From Castor canadensis (Eukaryota; Chordata; Mammalia; Rodentia; Castoridae), in the NCBI RefSeq assembly GCF_047511655.1, contig NC_133394.1, positions 58,126,501 to 58,190,500 on the forward strand: a stretch of 64,000 nt of DNA, in the 5' to 3' direction. This document shows positions 1 to 10,578 of the stretch, piece after piece (position 1 is the stretch's first letter; each line of letters opens with the position of its first letter). The position numbers and the translations under genes were made by a program. The notes beneath the pieces are model-generated. The model was given only the letters and a program-made list of their open reading frames with translations. It was not told the DNA's origin and searched no databases.

Positions 1-1372
1 GTACACCACCACACATATACCCTACTTATTTTATGGTCCTCTCTTTCCTTATCAAGATTGAAGTGAATGTTCCAAGGCTTTCTAGGTGTGTGCCCACTGG
101 CTGTGAGTCCACTTTCCTTTGGGCTGTTCAACTTCTGTTGCTCTCCCACTCCATATTTTTCAGTAGCTTTGGGGACACATCTTAGGATGCAGTACCTGCA
201 CAGATGATAAGATGTGCCTTGTTATTGATGTTCTCTCCTTCTCGATGCCTATCCCACCCTCCCTGACTTCCATACAGTGTACTTTTGTGTATGTTTCCTT
301 ATGTTCTTTCACTCCCTGAAGGGTACTGTTTTCTGAGGCCTCTGGATATTGGCAGAAGACACGGTGAAACCTTTCTAAGAAAGCAGGGATGCAATAAAGA
401 TCCTCCCCCTCTCCTGGCTCCTCATCCCACCTACCCCCTACTTCAAGACTTGCAGGCACTCTTTTGTGCTTCTGCTAACCCCCAAGGCGGCATTATGGCC
501 CTGGAGAATTCTGCAGTAGTAAATCCTTGTGTGGAAAGCAGCACTCTGGTGAACGCCTATGTTTTCCTGATTTTTGTGTGCAGGGAAGGATGTTTTTGCA
601 ATAGTTGAGAGACCAGGTAAGAGGCACTACACACTGGGTCATGTCATTTTGAATGGATTTTATTATGAAACACCTTTGTGATTTGCTTCATCCATTGGGG
701 ATCTGGGTTAAGGGATAGTGGGAAACTGGGGTACTTCCAGAATGTAGCATCCTGTTTTGCGTATTGATGTCAGGGAGAGGATTTAAAGTTTTCATGGGGT
801 GGGTGCTTAGATCAAAGGAATTCTTTCATTATGGACAATGAAGGAAGGCTTAATTATGGGGAGATGAGGGCCAGGCTTGGCAGGTTCCTGGGAGGGGCTG
901 GAGGGTGATCATTTGGAGCCCTGGTCCTGAGCGCTGATCTGTCAAGTGCTGGCAGTGTGCACTGCAGAGCCAGGGACTGGGCACTGGACTTGCCCTCTCC
1001 TGGGCTTCCCTGGGATGACCTGCCAAGTGCCCTGCTGGGAGCAGCCATAAGAGGGAGTGGATGGCAGGTGGAGGGAGCGGGCACCTGCAGAGGGAGGGGA
1101 TGCTCCCCTCCCCCCGCAGCCCAGGACTCCAGGTCTTCCTGAGACCAGCAGAGAAGTCTGGGCCACCTGGCACTCTGCCACTCCACAGAGTTCTGAGATG
1201 GGTCCTGCCCAGCAGGCAGAGCCCAAGGGGGCAGTACCTTTTGTCCTAGGAGTCTGGGCTGCAGCTTTGGCCCAGACAGGCATAGGCGGGTGTTTCACAG
1301 GTCTTCTCTTCCTAGGCTGCATGCCTGCCTGCCTTGGTGAACCCTGCCTGAGTCCTTTCTGAACCTTCCTCA
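1..1372 (+). repeat. Copy A of an unassigned ~2.15-kb repeat unit (5' end off window)
   Basis: This segment shares an ordered series of landmarks with copies at about 6.4-8.6 kb and 8.6-10.06 kb. They include an A/C-rich motif ending in acacatatac (near 10), a tattttt-cagtagctt block (near 155), a tggccctggagaattctg block (near 497), an agtgggaaact block (near 717), and a GC-rich part with ggatggcaggtggaggga (near 1058). The order is the same as in the other copies. The GC-rich part opens several frames on both strands, but these do not stay open in the other copies, so I do not call genes. The unit family is not one I can name; it could be a local tandem duplication or part of a dispersed rodent repeat. 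Confidence 0.7.
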
Positions 1373-1439
1373 GAATGACAGGAGATCTAATTATTGCAAG
1401 AGGCTGACTCTGCTTTTCAGGGTCCTTGGAGGGGTTCTG

Positions 1440-1540
1440 ACTGCCCACCCTGTATTTTTCAGTAGGTTTCGATACATATCCATGTGTCCTGCACACATGT
1501 TAAATTCTAACATATTTTTATGCTCTCTCTTTTCCTTGTG
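1440..1540 (+). repeat. Short extra fragment (A') of the 2.15-kb unit
   Basis: The block tgtatttttcagtaggttt followed by a gatacatatcc motif recurs here soon after copy A has ended, although in the unit it belongs far upstream. It matches the same landmark near 6833 and 8982. This marks a second, truncated start of the unit and shows that the array has been rearranged. Confidence 0.6.
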
Positions 1541-2160
1541 GTATTGGCTGCTTGCAGTGCTTCAGGTCCAGTTTGGGCTGTGGGTTTTCGCTCCCCAGGT
1601 TCTTGGCCCTGGAGACCAGTGGAGGGTTTGCCATATTGTGGAGTTTGCATGGCTTGTGCTGTCTGTGTGAGTGTTATGTTTTCCAGATTATTGCATCACT
1701 GGCATGGTCGCAGTCTTGCAGGCATCTCTTCCTATTCTTGGTGAATCCTTCCTGTGTCCATTGGACCCTTACTTACATCATGGTGAGTTGTGGACAGGAG
1801 TCTCTTGTGGTTAAGAGGGCCAGGAAATGCTTCTGCAGCCTATGTAGTAGGAGTAAGATAGCATAGGAAAGAGTCGTAAGTCCATTTTAAATTGGGAACA
1901 GAGAAATTATTGATAATTGATTTTATTTGCTATATTTTGATCCCAAATATAGGTAAAAATGCACATTTTGAGAACTCTAATAGGACACCATTGCAAAAAG
2001 AAGTTTAAAAATAAATTCAATGGTCCTTGCCTTCCATCCCCATGCATTTAAAGTAGAGAGAATTTTTAGAAAACTAACATCGACCTTCTTTTAATTTATT
2101 GTGCATTCCCTATAGTTCATATGTTATTTGATCCTTTTAGTCTTTTATGAGACTTTTCCT
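1541..2160. other. Unassigned stretch
   Basis: Moderately GC-rich to about 1860, then AT-rich. Short open frames run through 1482-1866 on the + strand but have no recognisable motif. I see no repeat family, splice structure or promoter that I can support. Confidence 0.4.
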
Positions 2161-2202
2161 CAGAGCTCTTGAGCTCAGAGGAGCTCAGAGGAGCTCAAGA
2201 GA
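2161..2202. repeat. Short GAGCTC-type tandem repeat with 11-bp inverted arms
   Basis: The motif gagctcagag is repeated. The outer segments ctcttgagctc (2166-2176) and gagctcaagag (2191-2201) are exact reverse complements separated by 14 bases, so a small hairpin is possible. It lies directly upstream of the LTR-like element. Confidence 0.75.
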
Positions 2203-2217
2203 AGTGATTTCCCCCAG

Positions 2218-2746
2218 TGTTGTGGGAATCTCAAGTTGAAATACTGGACACTGAGGCAGTTTAGCAGGAAGCAAAGTTTTATTGTGTCAACACAGACTCA
2301 GCATACTCCTGTCCAAAGGCAGAGAGCCCTGAGAACAAAGGGGTCTCACCTTATATACCCTTGTAAGCAGGTTACAGAAGCAAAAAGCAAAGCTCACCCC
2401 ACATACTGCCACATGTGATTTTATTGGCTATTTCATTCCCCCAGTGCTATGTGACCTTTTTAATGTTTTAATTTTTTAAGATTTATCTCTTTGCTTTGCC
2501 ATCCCTTCCCTTGCCTCTTTATCAGAACGCAGCCTGTCTGTTTCTCTTCTTGTCCTCCTCCCTGTTACACCAGGAGAGCACTCATTGTCCCTACTCCCCC
2601 ACCCTGGACTTAGGAAAGGTGAAAGTAGAAGGGTAAAGGGCAAGAATTCTTGCAAAGCAATCCTGGGTTTTCTAATGTCTAAGGATATAAGATTCACCTG
2701 ATTTAGTTTAATCAAACAAAGTAGAAATATAGACCGATTCACCACA
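2218..2746 (-). mobile_element. LTR-like element, antisense
   Basis: Read on the - strand it begins TGTGGTGAATCGG and ends CCCACAACA, giving TG...CA ends typical of a solo LTR. A reversed polyadenylation-type signal (ttttatt near 2277) sits where the end of an R region would lie. The block shares several segments in the same order with 45455-45780: agcaggaagcaaa, gagaacaaagggg, gcaggttacagaa, and a cacatgt-attt-attggct run. I see no matching target-site duplication, so the ends are approximate. Family unknown, possibly a rodent class II ERV LTR. Confidence 0.5.
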
Positions 2747-2784
2747 ATATCTATCTTGGGTAACTATTGAAAAGTATGTGAACA

Positions 2785-2975
2785 GTGTGCATCTGTGATC
2801 TCAGTTAATCATCAAAAATCATACTACCTAAAGTCTATTATTATTCTCACTTTCCAGATGGGAAAATGAAAAGCCCACAGCTCTAAAGTGTAACTTGTCC
2901 AAAGCCAGAGCTGTGACTCAGTTAGGCCATCTGATTCCTTTACAGTCCCTTCACCTGTTGTATGCCATACTATCC
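2785..2975 (-). repeat. MIR SINE, antisense
   Basis: Antisense MIR landmarks appear in order: a tattattattctcactttccagatg core, a gaaaatgaaaagcccacag equivalent of the conserved purine stretch, then taacttgtccaaagccagagct. This is the tRNA-derived SINE family shared by all mammals, here well diverged. Confidence 0.75.
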
Positions 2976-4695
2976 CTATAGCACCTCAAGGATCTCTTAA
3001 GGCAATTTTCATTCTGTAAAGTGTGCAGTGGGCCTGGAATAGAAAAGAAAGGAAAGCACTCTTCTTGCCAGCAAAGACCAGCAATTTGACAGAAAAAAGT
3101 TTGTTCAGGCCACACTTTGGAGTAAGTTCTAATGATAGAAGTTTTCCTCCTGGATCCTCTGACTCCTGCCTCATGCTCTTTCTATAGGACAGTGATTTTG
3201 ACACTTTTGGAAGATCTTACTTTGAAACTTGTGCCCCTTTCCTAGATTTAGCATTTCTTGCCTTGAAACATTAAAGAAGAACAGGTACTATTGAACTACC
3301 AGTCAAACAGCTTCTGTGTGTACGTTTGCATTCAAATTATTTAATTTGAAAGAGTAATACTGCCAATAGAGCTAGATTATCTTGTGTTTAAAATGCTGTT
3401 GTTTTTCAGTGTTTTAAGATGGAACACCAAGGGGGAACGTCTGGAGGGTAAAGGAAGAAATGAGAGCCCAGTAGACTCTGAAAAACAACTTTTCTTCAGG
3501 TACTTTGGCTATGAATTTTAAAAACCTACTTTGCTACCCAGCGAGTAGCAAAGGGATTGTGCTGCTTGTGAGAAGGTGTGGTAGCGTTTTTGCAGGTTCT
3601 CTGCTGGGTTCAGTGTGCCGATCTAGAAACGGTGTTTTTCTCATTTGCAGAAGGTAACTATAACCAGGCCTCATTGACAAACGAAGGGTCATTATACAGG
3701 CTCTTGGACTCTTTTCACCTAAATGTTACATACTTATAGTGCCCTGCTGTATGGCCCCAGATACAGGCTTAGAGTCATCTTCTGCCAGAATTTGCTGTGC
3801 AGAGCCATAAGCTTCCCATTTTTCAGCATCAGCTAGGCCAGTATGAATGGATTAGGACCTTGTCTCCCAGTGATGATAACACCTCAGACTTTGGCTGGCC
3901 CTGTGAACTACCTATTTCTTAATTGCTGGAGTTGTTTTGATTTTTAACTAAATGCAAATCTGTAGATTCTCTCCTCCCTCATCCCCCACATTGAAAAACA
4001 ATGCTTTTGACATTGTTTCTAGAAATTTAAATTAAAGATGATGGTACTATCCAGAATTCTTTTATTTCTGAACATGACAATAGATTCCGTTTATATAGTC
4101 ACAAGATCAGAACATTTACCCTCTAAGTTTAGAGTGTTGACTCCAAGGTTGTTAATCAATACCATCAGAAACTTTTCCAGTTGACATGTACCACATTTTG
4201 TTGTATGGGGGTGTTTGGTGCACACCTGTGTGTGCACAGTCATTGTCCTACAGTATCAGTGTCTGCCTAATTTAGGAGAATTACATTCCTGGCTCTGTGG
4301 GAGGGGAAGAGTATAGAAAGCAATATGAAACAGTAGCCCTCATTTTGTTTCAAATTACAGACTTGTGTTAATTGTTCTCCAAACTGGGTTTTATTCTCAA
4401 AATTAAAAAAATTTTTCTCTTTTGGATTTAATGAAGTATTGTGAATGGAAGTCAGCGTGACATGATGAGAGATGTTAGACTGATGAAAAATGTGCAGCCT
4501 GATTTAAAGTCAAACTGAACCCTTTCAAACATATTTTAACCCTTTTAAACATATTTTAGATGCAAAACCTCCTACTTTCTGTGTTAAGCTCTGATAGAAA
4601 AAAAGCCGACATCCAATGTATTTGTAATACAACCTATGCGGTCAGGCAATGGCAGTGAAGTGTACTGGGTGGTGTAAAGTGACCTATGAATTCTT
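2976..4695. other. Unassigned AT-rich stretch
   Basis: About 1.7 kb of AT-rich DNA without a long open frame on either strand. It is not related to the flanking 2.15-kb units, so it separates copy A from copy B. I see no recognisable repeat or gene signal. Confidence 0.4.
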
Positions 4696-4699
4696 TTAC

Positions 4700-4880
4700 C
4701 TCAGTTTTGGACTCCTGATATCTGATGGACAAGTCATGCTTAGGGTGTACATGGCCAGGAGGAAGCCAGGGAATCCTAGTCTTGATTAACAAGCGTCAGC
4801 ATGTTTTTCTATTCTTTGATTTGCTCCTCAAGCCAACCATGTTTAGAAAGGGTTTCAAAAATCAATGCAGAAATCGGTTT
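4700..4880 (+). repeat. Detached 3' fragment of the 2.15-kb unit
   Basis: The gattaacaagcgtcagcatg block and the following ttgctcctcaagcc and catgtttagaaagggttt segments match positions 8270-8345 near the 3' part of copy C. Here this 3' part joins directly to the GC-rich part of copy B at about 4880-4920, so sequence normally lying between them has been lost or rearranged. Confidence 0.65.
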
Positions 4881-6000
4881 ACTTTTGTTCTCTGGGCCGG
4901 GCTGTGCAGGATCCCTAGTGGGACTTGAGAGAGGTGAATCAGGTGCCCTCCCCCGATCTGTGAAGTAGTAGATGGGGGCAAATCAGAGCTGTGGCCTCAG
5001 CGAGGAGGCTCCCTGTCCTGGTCTCCCCTGGCTCTGGCTGTCAAGGGCCCTGCGGAGAGCTGCAGCAGGGGCAGCCAGGCTAGGGAAGTGGGTGGTAGGT
5101 GGAGGGAGTGGGCACCTGCAGAGCTGGGGGGCCACATTGTGCTGGAGTAGCTGCTGCCCAGAGTGCACGGTCCCTGAGAGAAAGCAGCTGAGAAGTCTGG
5201 GCCACCCGGTACTCCTTCATGTTCAGAGGGGCATGGATCCTGCTTGGCCGAATCCAGGTGGTGGTACCTTTTCCACAGTGCTTCTGGGCTTCAGTAAGGC
5301 TGGCTTGGGTTTCTGATAGGCTTTACTTCCTTAGGCTGCCTGCTGCCATGGCGACTCTTCCCTGTGTCCTTTGCCACCCTGTCTTGCATCCCAGGAAACT
5401 GCAGACCAACTTTAGAGGTGAGTAAGGGGACCTGGAAGGGCTGTGGCAGCAAGTGGCTGGGGACTCGGGCATGTAGGGGACCATGCAGGCAAGTTGACAC
5501 AGTTAGGTGGGCCAGCCCTGTGCTGCAGGGGCTAGTATCTAAGACCAGGCACCTGCTAGGTAGGCTATGAACCTCACCAGCAGCCTGGGAATATGGCCGC
5601 CTTGGACATGCATCTCCCAGGTTAGCTTGCCCTTGATGGGGGGGGGGGGAGCAAGGAAGCCTCCGAGGCTCTTGGGCTCCTGGCTTGCTTGGTGTGCTTG
5701 GCTTCTCAGCAGGTACCAGGGAATTGTTTTCCAAGTGTCTGCAGGATTTTCCCTTCTTTGGCTTGCTCTTTAATATATGTCCATGTTCATTAAGAGTTTG
5801 AAAAATAAATTGAGAAAATTAGTTGACTTTGTTCTTTGAACATTATTGCATACAGATGAACAGTATTATTTACATTGGTTTTTCTGGGAGATGGGAGGTG
5901 TTAGATATCAGGGCCTGGCATTTTCTAAGTAGACACTTTCTCCCTTTGGCTTTGCTCCTAATTCTTTCAGGATTTTGTTATTTATTCATTTTTACTTTTA
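4881..6000 (+). repeat. Copy B of the 2.15-kb unit, lacking the AT-rich 5' half
   Basis: It carries the GC-rich landmarks: ctgtgaagtagtagatg (near 4957), ggtggagggagtgggcacc (near 5098), cagtgcttctgggcttcag (near 5276) and ctgcctgctgccatggcga (near 5336). The 3' landmarks follow: the cctgggaatatggccgcc region near 5584 and atcagggcctggcattttc near 5908. A 12-base G run (5638-5649) interrupts it. Open frames on both strands reflect composition; no frame is shared across copies. Confidence 0.7.
5638..5649 (+). repeat. G12 homopolymer
   Basis: Twelve consecutive G within copy B. This is an ordinary mononucleotide run and a likely site of length variation or assembly error. Confidence 0.95.
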
Positions 6001-6059
6001 TTTCTTTCTTTATGTTTTTGTTTATTTACTTCTGTGTTTATTTTTACTTTCATTATTTT

Positions 6060-6405
6060 TGGTATCAGTGCTCTCACTTTTGGTCTGGGCAAGGTGGACA
6101 GTGATCCTCCTTCTATAACTTTTTGCTTCTTGTGTCTCTGTGGTGACAGGTGCCTGCTGCCATGTGCAAATTTTCTTGATTGAGATGAGGTCTAGGAAAA
6201 ATTTGCCCCAGATGGCCTTAAAGTGATCCTCTGGGTGTCTTTCTTTTGGGTAGCTGAAATTAGAGGTGTGAGACCCTGCACAGGGCTTGTTTGCTTATCG
6301 AGGTAGACCTTTGCCTTCAGCTCAGGCTGACTTGGAACTTGGGATCTTCATGCCTCAGTCTCTCAAGTGCAGGGATTACACACGTGCTCCATCCCAGCTA
6401 GCTTA
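6060..6405 (-). mobile_element. B1-like composite SINE, antisense, old
   Basis: Two antisense 7SL-type halves are visible. The first has gatgaggtctaggaaaaatt and cccagatggccttaaagtgatcc. The second has ttcagctcaggctgacttgg, cctcagtctctcaagtgcagg and gattacacacgtgc. It falls between copies B and C of the 2.15-kb unit and adds length to that repeat interval. Confidence 0.65.
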
Positions 6406-6419
6406 ATGTGTTTTTAAAT

Positions 6420-8399
6420 TTTAGTTTCATGTTTAATTTTTTTTGCCAGTATAGATTGTTTGTGTACAGCAGATTCATTGGGACAATTCCAAATAGACTT
6501 ATGCTGCACGTTGGATAGATAGCCCCCACTGCCCTTTCCCCTGGACCCACTCTCAGCCCCACTTAAAGCCATTGCAAGAGGATTCTTTTTTCTCTTTTAT
6601 ATAAGTATATGAAGTTCATCCACCATATGCCCCTCCCTGAATCTCCTTCATTCACCCTCCTCACATGTACCCTATCACATATACACTGTCCCTATTTGAC
6701 AGTCCAGTCAATCCTTATGAATATTTAAATGAATCTTCCAAGGGGTTTCTCAATGTGTCTCTTCTGTAAGTCAATATTACCTTGGTCTGTTCAACTCCTT
6801 CCATTGCTCTCCCTTCCTTTTTTACCCCCATCCTGTATTTTTCAGTAGCTTTCAATACATATCCTTATATCCTTTACCTGCTGTTAGGATTTACCCTCTT
6901 GTTAATACTCTATTCTCTTTTACTTTCCCTTCCTTCCTGAGTTCCAAAGAGTGTACTTAAGTTCCCTGACTTCCTAAAGTGTACTTTTTATTCTGTCTTC
7001 TCTGGACATTGGTGGAAGACATGGTTAAACCTGATTAGGAAGCAGTGAATTAATTTAAGAACTTTTTCCCAAGTACCAGACAGCAGGCATTATTTCACAC
7101 TTCTGTTAATAGTCAAGAGGTCATTGCATCTCTGGAGAGTTCTGTAGTGAATTTTTTCTCTAGAAGGCAGCACTTGTGAACTCATCTATTTTCCATGCAA
7201 AGATGGTTTTGTCTTATTTGAAAGACTATGTAAAAAGCACTACTCACTTGGTAATTTTATTTATAATGAATTTCATTATTATAACATTAATTCTGCTAAT
7301 CAATCAGGGATCTGCTTTAAGGTACAGTGGGAAACTATGGTTCTTATAGAGTTTAGCATACTCTTTTTTGTACCTAAGATAGGGAAAGAATTTTAAAGTT
7401 TCATGATGGGGAATGGCACTAGAAAAAGTAAGTGTTTAATTTTGGGAACTTATGGGAGACCTAAATCTGGGGGAGGATGATGGGCTGGGCAGTTTCCTTG
7501 GCGGGGCTCGAGTGAGGTCAGTCAGGTGCCTTGGCCCTGATCTGTGAAGTGCTGGGTTTCTGCAGTGCAGAGCCAGGGCCTCTGAATGGGGATGCCCCTG
7601 TCCTGGGCTTCCCCTGGCTATGAAAGTCCCTGTGGGGAGCTGAAGAAGGGGTGGCCAGAGGAGTGGATAGCAGTTGGAGGGAATGAGCACCTACAGAGCT
7701 GAGGAACTGCATCAGGTTCCAGGTCACCACTGTCCAGAAATGGTGGTCCCTGGAGAGAAGCAGAGAGATCTTGGCCTCATTGCACTTGCCTGAGTTAGGA
7801 GATGGGTCATCCTAACTCATCCTAACTTGGCATGGCCAAGTCCAGATGGGCAGTACTTTCCCCATGCATTTGGGCATCAGCAACGTTGGCTGGGCTTCTT
7901 TTCCTAGGGTGCCTGCTGCCTTGGCGAATACTCCCTGTGTCCTGTGCCACCCGTATTTGCATCCAAGGGACTGCATGCTGACATCTGAGGTCAGTAAGGA
8001 GGCCTAGAAGTACTGCGGTAGCCAGTACCCCAGTTCTAGAGTGGGCCCTGCAGAGATGCTTGGGCATCTAGGTGGACCAGTGCCAGAGCTGGCTGGAAGG
8101 ACCAGAAACCCCCTTCATCAGCCATGAGCCTCAAAAGCAACCTGGGAGTGTGGCTGCCCAACAGGTGCTTCACCCAGGTCCCTTCACCTCAGGCAAGAAT
8201 GCCTTGGAGCCTCAGGGTCTCCTAGCTTGCTCTGCTTGTTTGGGTTTTCATGGGTGCCAGAGAATTCTAGGCTTGATTAACAAGTGCCAGCCTGCTTTTC
8301 TCTTCTTTGGCTTGCTCCTCAAACTGTCCATGTTTAGACAGGGTTTTAAAAAGAAACCCTTTTTTCTTTGGACAAAATTGCTTAGAGATGAATTATACA

Positions 8400-8452
<53 letters not shown>

Positions 8453-8600
8453 TGGTTTTTGGAGGAGGCAGGAAATGGGGTTTGAAATCAGGGCCTGGAA
8501 TTTTCTATGTAAGCACTCTATGCCAAGAGTTGTGCCCAAATTCTTTCTGATTTTTGTTATTTATTCATTTTTAGTTTACTATTTTTATGTTATTAGGATA
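6420..8600 (+). repeat. Copy C, the most complete 2.15-kb unit
   Basis: This is the reference copy. In order it has cattgggacaattccaaatag (6477-6497), agtatatgaagttcatcc (near 6606), a cacatatacactg motif, cagtagctttcaatacatatcc (near 6843), ggtggaagacatggttaaacc (near 7009), gtacagtgggaaacta (near 7323), the GC-rich block around 7480-7990, and gattaacaagtgccagcc (near 8275). The next copy starts at about 8600. C-to-D spacing for matched landmarks is close to 2.15 kb. The GC-rich 3' half and AT-rich 5' half make it compositionally two-part. No conserved coding frame was found. Confidence 0.75.
8399..8452. repeat. (TG)n(TA)n(CA)n palindromic microsatellite
   Basis: A short TG run, about 20 TA units (8408-8447) and a short CA run make the tract its own reverse complement. 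It lies in the 3' part of copy C and is absent at the same place in copy B. Confidence 0.95.
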
Positions 8601-10060
8601 TTGTCATTCTACAGGGGGGATTCATTGTGATAATTCCAAATAGGCTTTTATTGTACATTGGTTAGATCACTGCCACTATCTGACCCACTGGACCCCCTTT
8701 TTGCCCCACTTAAAGTAATTTTAGGAGGTGTCTTTTTTCTCTTTTGTAGAAGTATATGAAGTCTACCATATACTACCATAAACCCTCACCTTAATCTCCT
8801 TCTTCACCCCTCATGTATCGCCCCACACATATACTGTAACTTTTTCACATCTCTGTCTTGCATTATTAATATTGAAATAGATGATCCAAGAGATTTCTAA
8901 ATGTGTTCCCCTGTGAGTCTACCTTACATTGGTCTTTTCAATCCCTTCCGTTGCTCCCCTTAACCCTTTTATCCCCAAAAGCCTATTTTTCAATAGCTTT
9001 CAATACATATCCTTACATCCTCTACTTTCACAGATGTTATATTTATGATATTGTTATGAATGCTCTGTCATTCTTTTTCTTTTCCTCTCTCCCTCAAGTT
9101 CCGTAGAGGAGTTCCTCTTGAGTCCTTTTTATTCTAATTTTTGTGAACATAAGAAGAAGACACTGTTGAACCTGTTTAAGAAGCAGTTTGTTAATTTAAT
9201 GACTATTTCTTGAGTACCATACTGTAGGCATTATTTCAGGCTTGTGGTCATTGTGGCCCTGGAGAGTTCTATACTTGTGAATTCCTCCTATAGAAGGCAG
9301 CACATTTGTGAATTCAAGTATTTTCCTAATATTACATGCAAGGATGTTTTTGCTTTATTGAAAAGACTAAGTAGAGAAGCACTACTCACTAAGTAATTTT
9401 ATTTATAATGAACTTTATTATACTACATCTTTATTATTTCCTTTAATAAATTAGGGATCTGCTTTAAAGTACAGTGGGAAACTAGGGTTCTTGCAGTCTT
9501 TAGCATACTATTTTTCATACTAAAGATAAGGACATGATTTTAAAATTTCATGGAGGTTGAGGACAATTCTTCAATTTTCAAAACTGATAAGCAACATAAT
9601 TATGGGGGTAGGAGGGTGGTGCTAGGCAGGTTCCTTGGTGGGGTTTGAGTGAGGAAAGTGAGGTGCCCTTGCTCTGATCTGTGAAGTGCTGGGTTGGTAC
9701 AATGTAGAGTTGTGACCTCTTCAAAGACTCTGCCTCTTCTGGGATCCTCTGTTTTCAAGGGCCCTGTGGGGAGCTGAAGCAGTGACGGCTAGTGGAGTGG
9801 ATGGCAGGTGGAGGGAGTGGGCACCTTCAGAGCTGGGGGTGCCACTTTGGGATTGGGTCACCACTGCCCAGAATTCACAGTCCCTGGAGGCAAGTAGAGA
9901 AGTCTTGCTATCTGACACTCATCCAAGTTGGTCTTGGGTCCTGCCTGGACTCAAGTGATACATTTTCCCAGTGCTTCTGGGCATCAGCAGAGCTAGCTTG
10001 GGCCTCTGATTGGCTTTACTTCAGAGGCTTCCTGCTACCCAGGGGAGACTTAAAAAGAAG
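8601..10060 (+). repeat. Copy D of the 2.15-kb unit, 3' truncated
   Basis: It starts with gattcattgtgataattcc (near 8620), followed by agtatatgaagtctacc, ccacacatatactg, tttcaatacatatccttac (near 8997), gacactgttgaacctg (near 9160), tacagtgggaaactagggt (near 9470), ggatggcaggtggagggag (near 9800) and cagtgcttctgggcatcag (near 9970). It ends after the tgctacccaggg region and lacks the 3' part seen at 8060-8580 in copy C. Confidence 0.75.
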
Positions 10061-10565
10061 TGAAGTGATCAGATGGGTCATAGTTTGAATGATCAGTTGG
10101 AGGATACTGAACTTGAAAGCCTGGTGATAAGTACAGGTTTAATAATATTCTAGCTCAGAAATGTGATCCAGTGGTAAAGTAGTATAAATTGGAAGTATGG
10201 GATAAAAATGGATTCATGGGTTGTAAAGGAGGTAGAATAGATAAGATTTATTTGGCCTGAGGGAAATTTACAACATAATAACTTCAAAACGTGTTTGTGC
10301 ACATAATTAAGGTTTAATAAATATTTGCATGATGAATAAAAATTTTTCTGCCCTACCTGGCTTGTGGAAATGAGTGGATTCTGGGACTATTTCTGCATTA
10401 GAGCTTATAGAAAGAGCATTATGTTGCAGATTATGATTGACAGAATGAGTCCAGTTTGAGGTGGTGTATTTGAGTCATCTGTGAGTTGTAAGAAATCTCC
10501 TTAGGTAGTTGTATGTGTAGGGACCTGAGTTCAGAAGACCCAGTTTGAGATATAAATAACTTTCT
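10061..10565. other. Unassigned stretch before the L1
   Basis: AT-rich DNA with no repeat or gene signal that I can recognise. It is the pre-insertion flank of the full-length L1. Confidence 0.4.
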
Positions 10566-10578
10566 AAAGTTATTTAGA
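10566..10578 (+). repeat. 5' target-site duplication of the L1
   Basis: The 13-base word aaagttatttaga occurs here and again exactly at 17355-17367, bracketing the L1. An identical pair is the signature of target-primed reverse transcription. Confidence 0.9.

Noticed and set aside
942-1496. 184-codon antisense open frame in copy A and similar frames in copies B-D
   Set aside because: The frames lie in the GC-rich part of the repeat unit, differ between copies, and carry no motif or start/splice context. They follow from low stop-codon density.
8072-8485. 137-codon + strand frame
   Set aside because: It ends in a run of Tyr-Ile codons made by the TA microsatellite and lies in a non-coding repeat copy.
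1-10060. CRISPR-like or satellite array
   Set aside because: The unit is about 2.15 kb long and diverged, without short direct repeats and unique spacers, and the host is a mammal.
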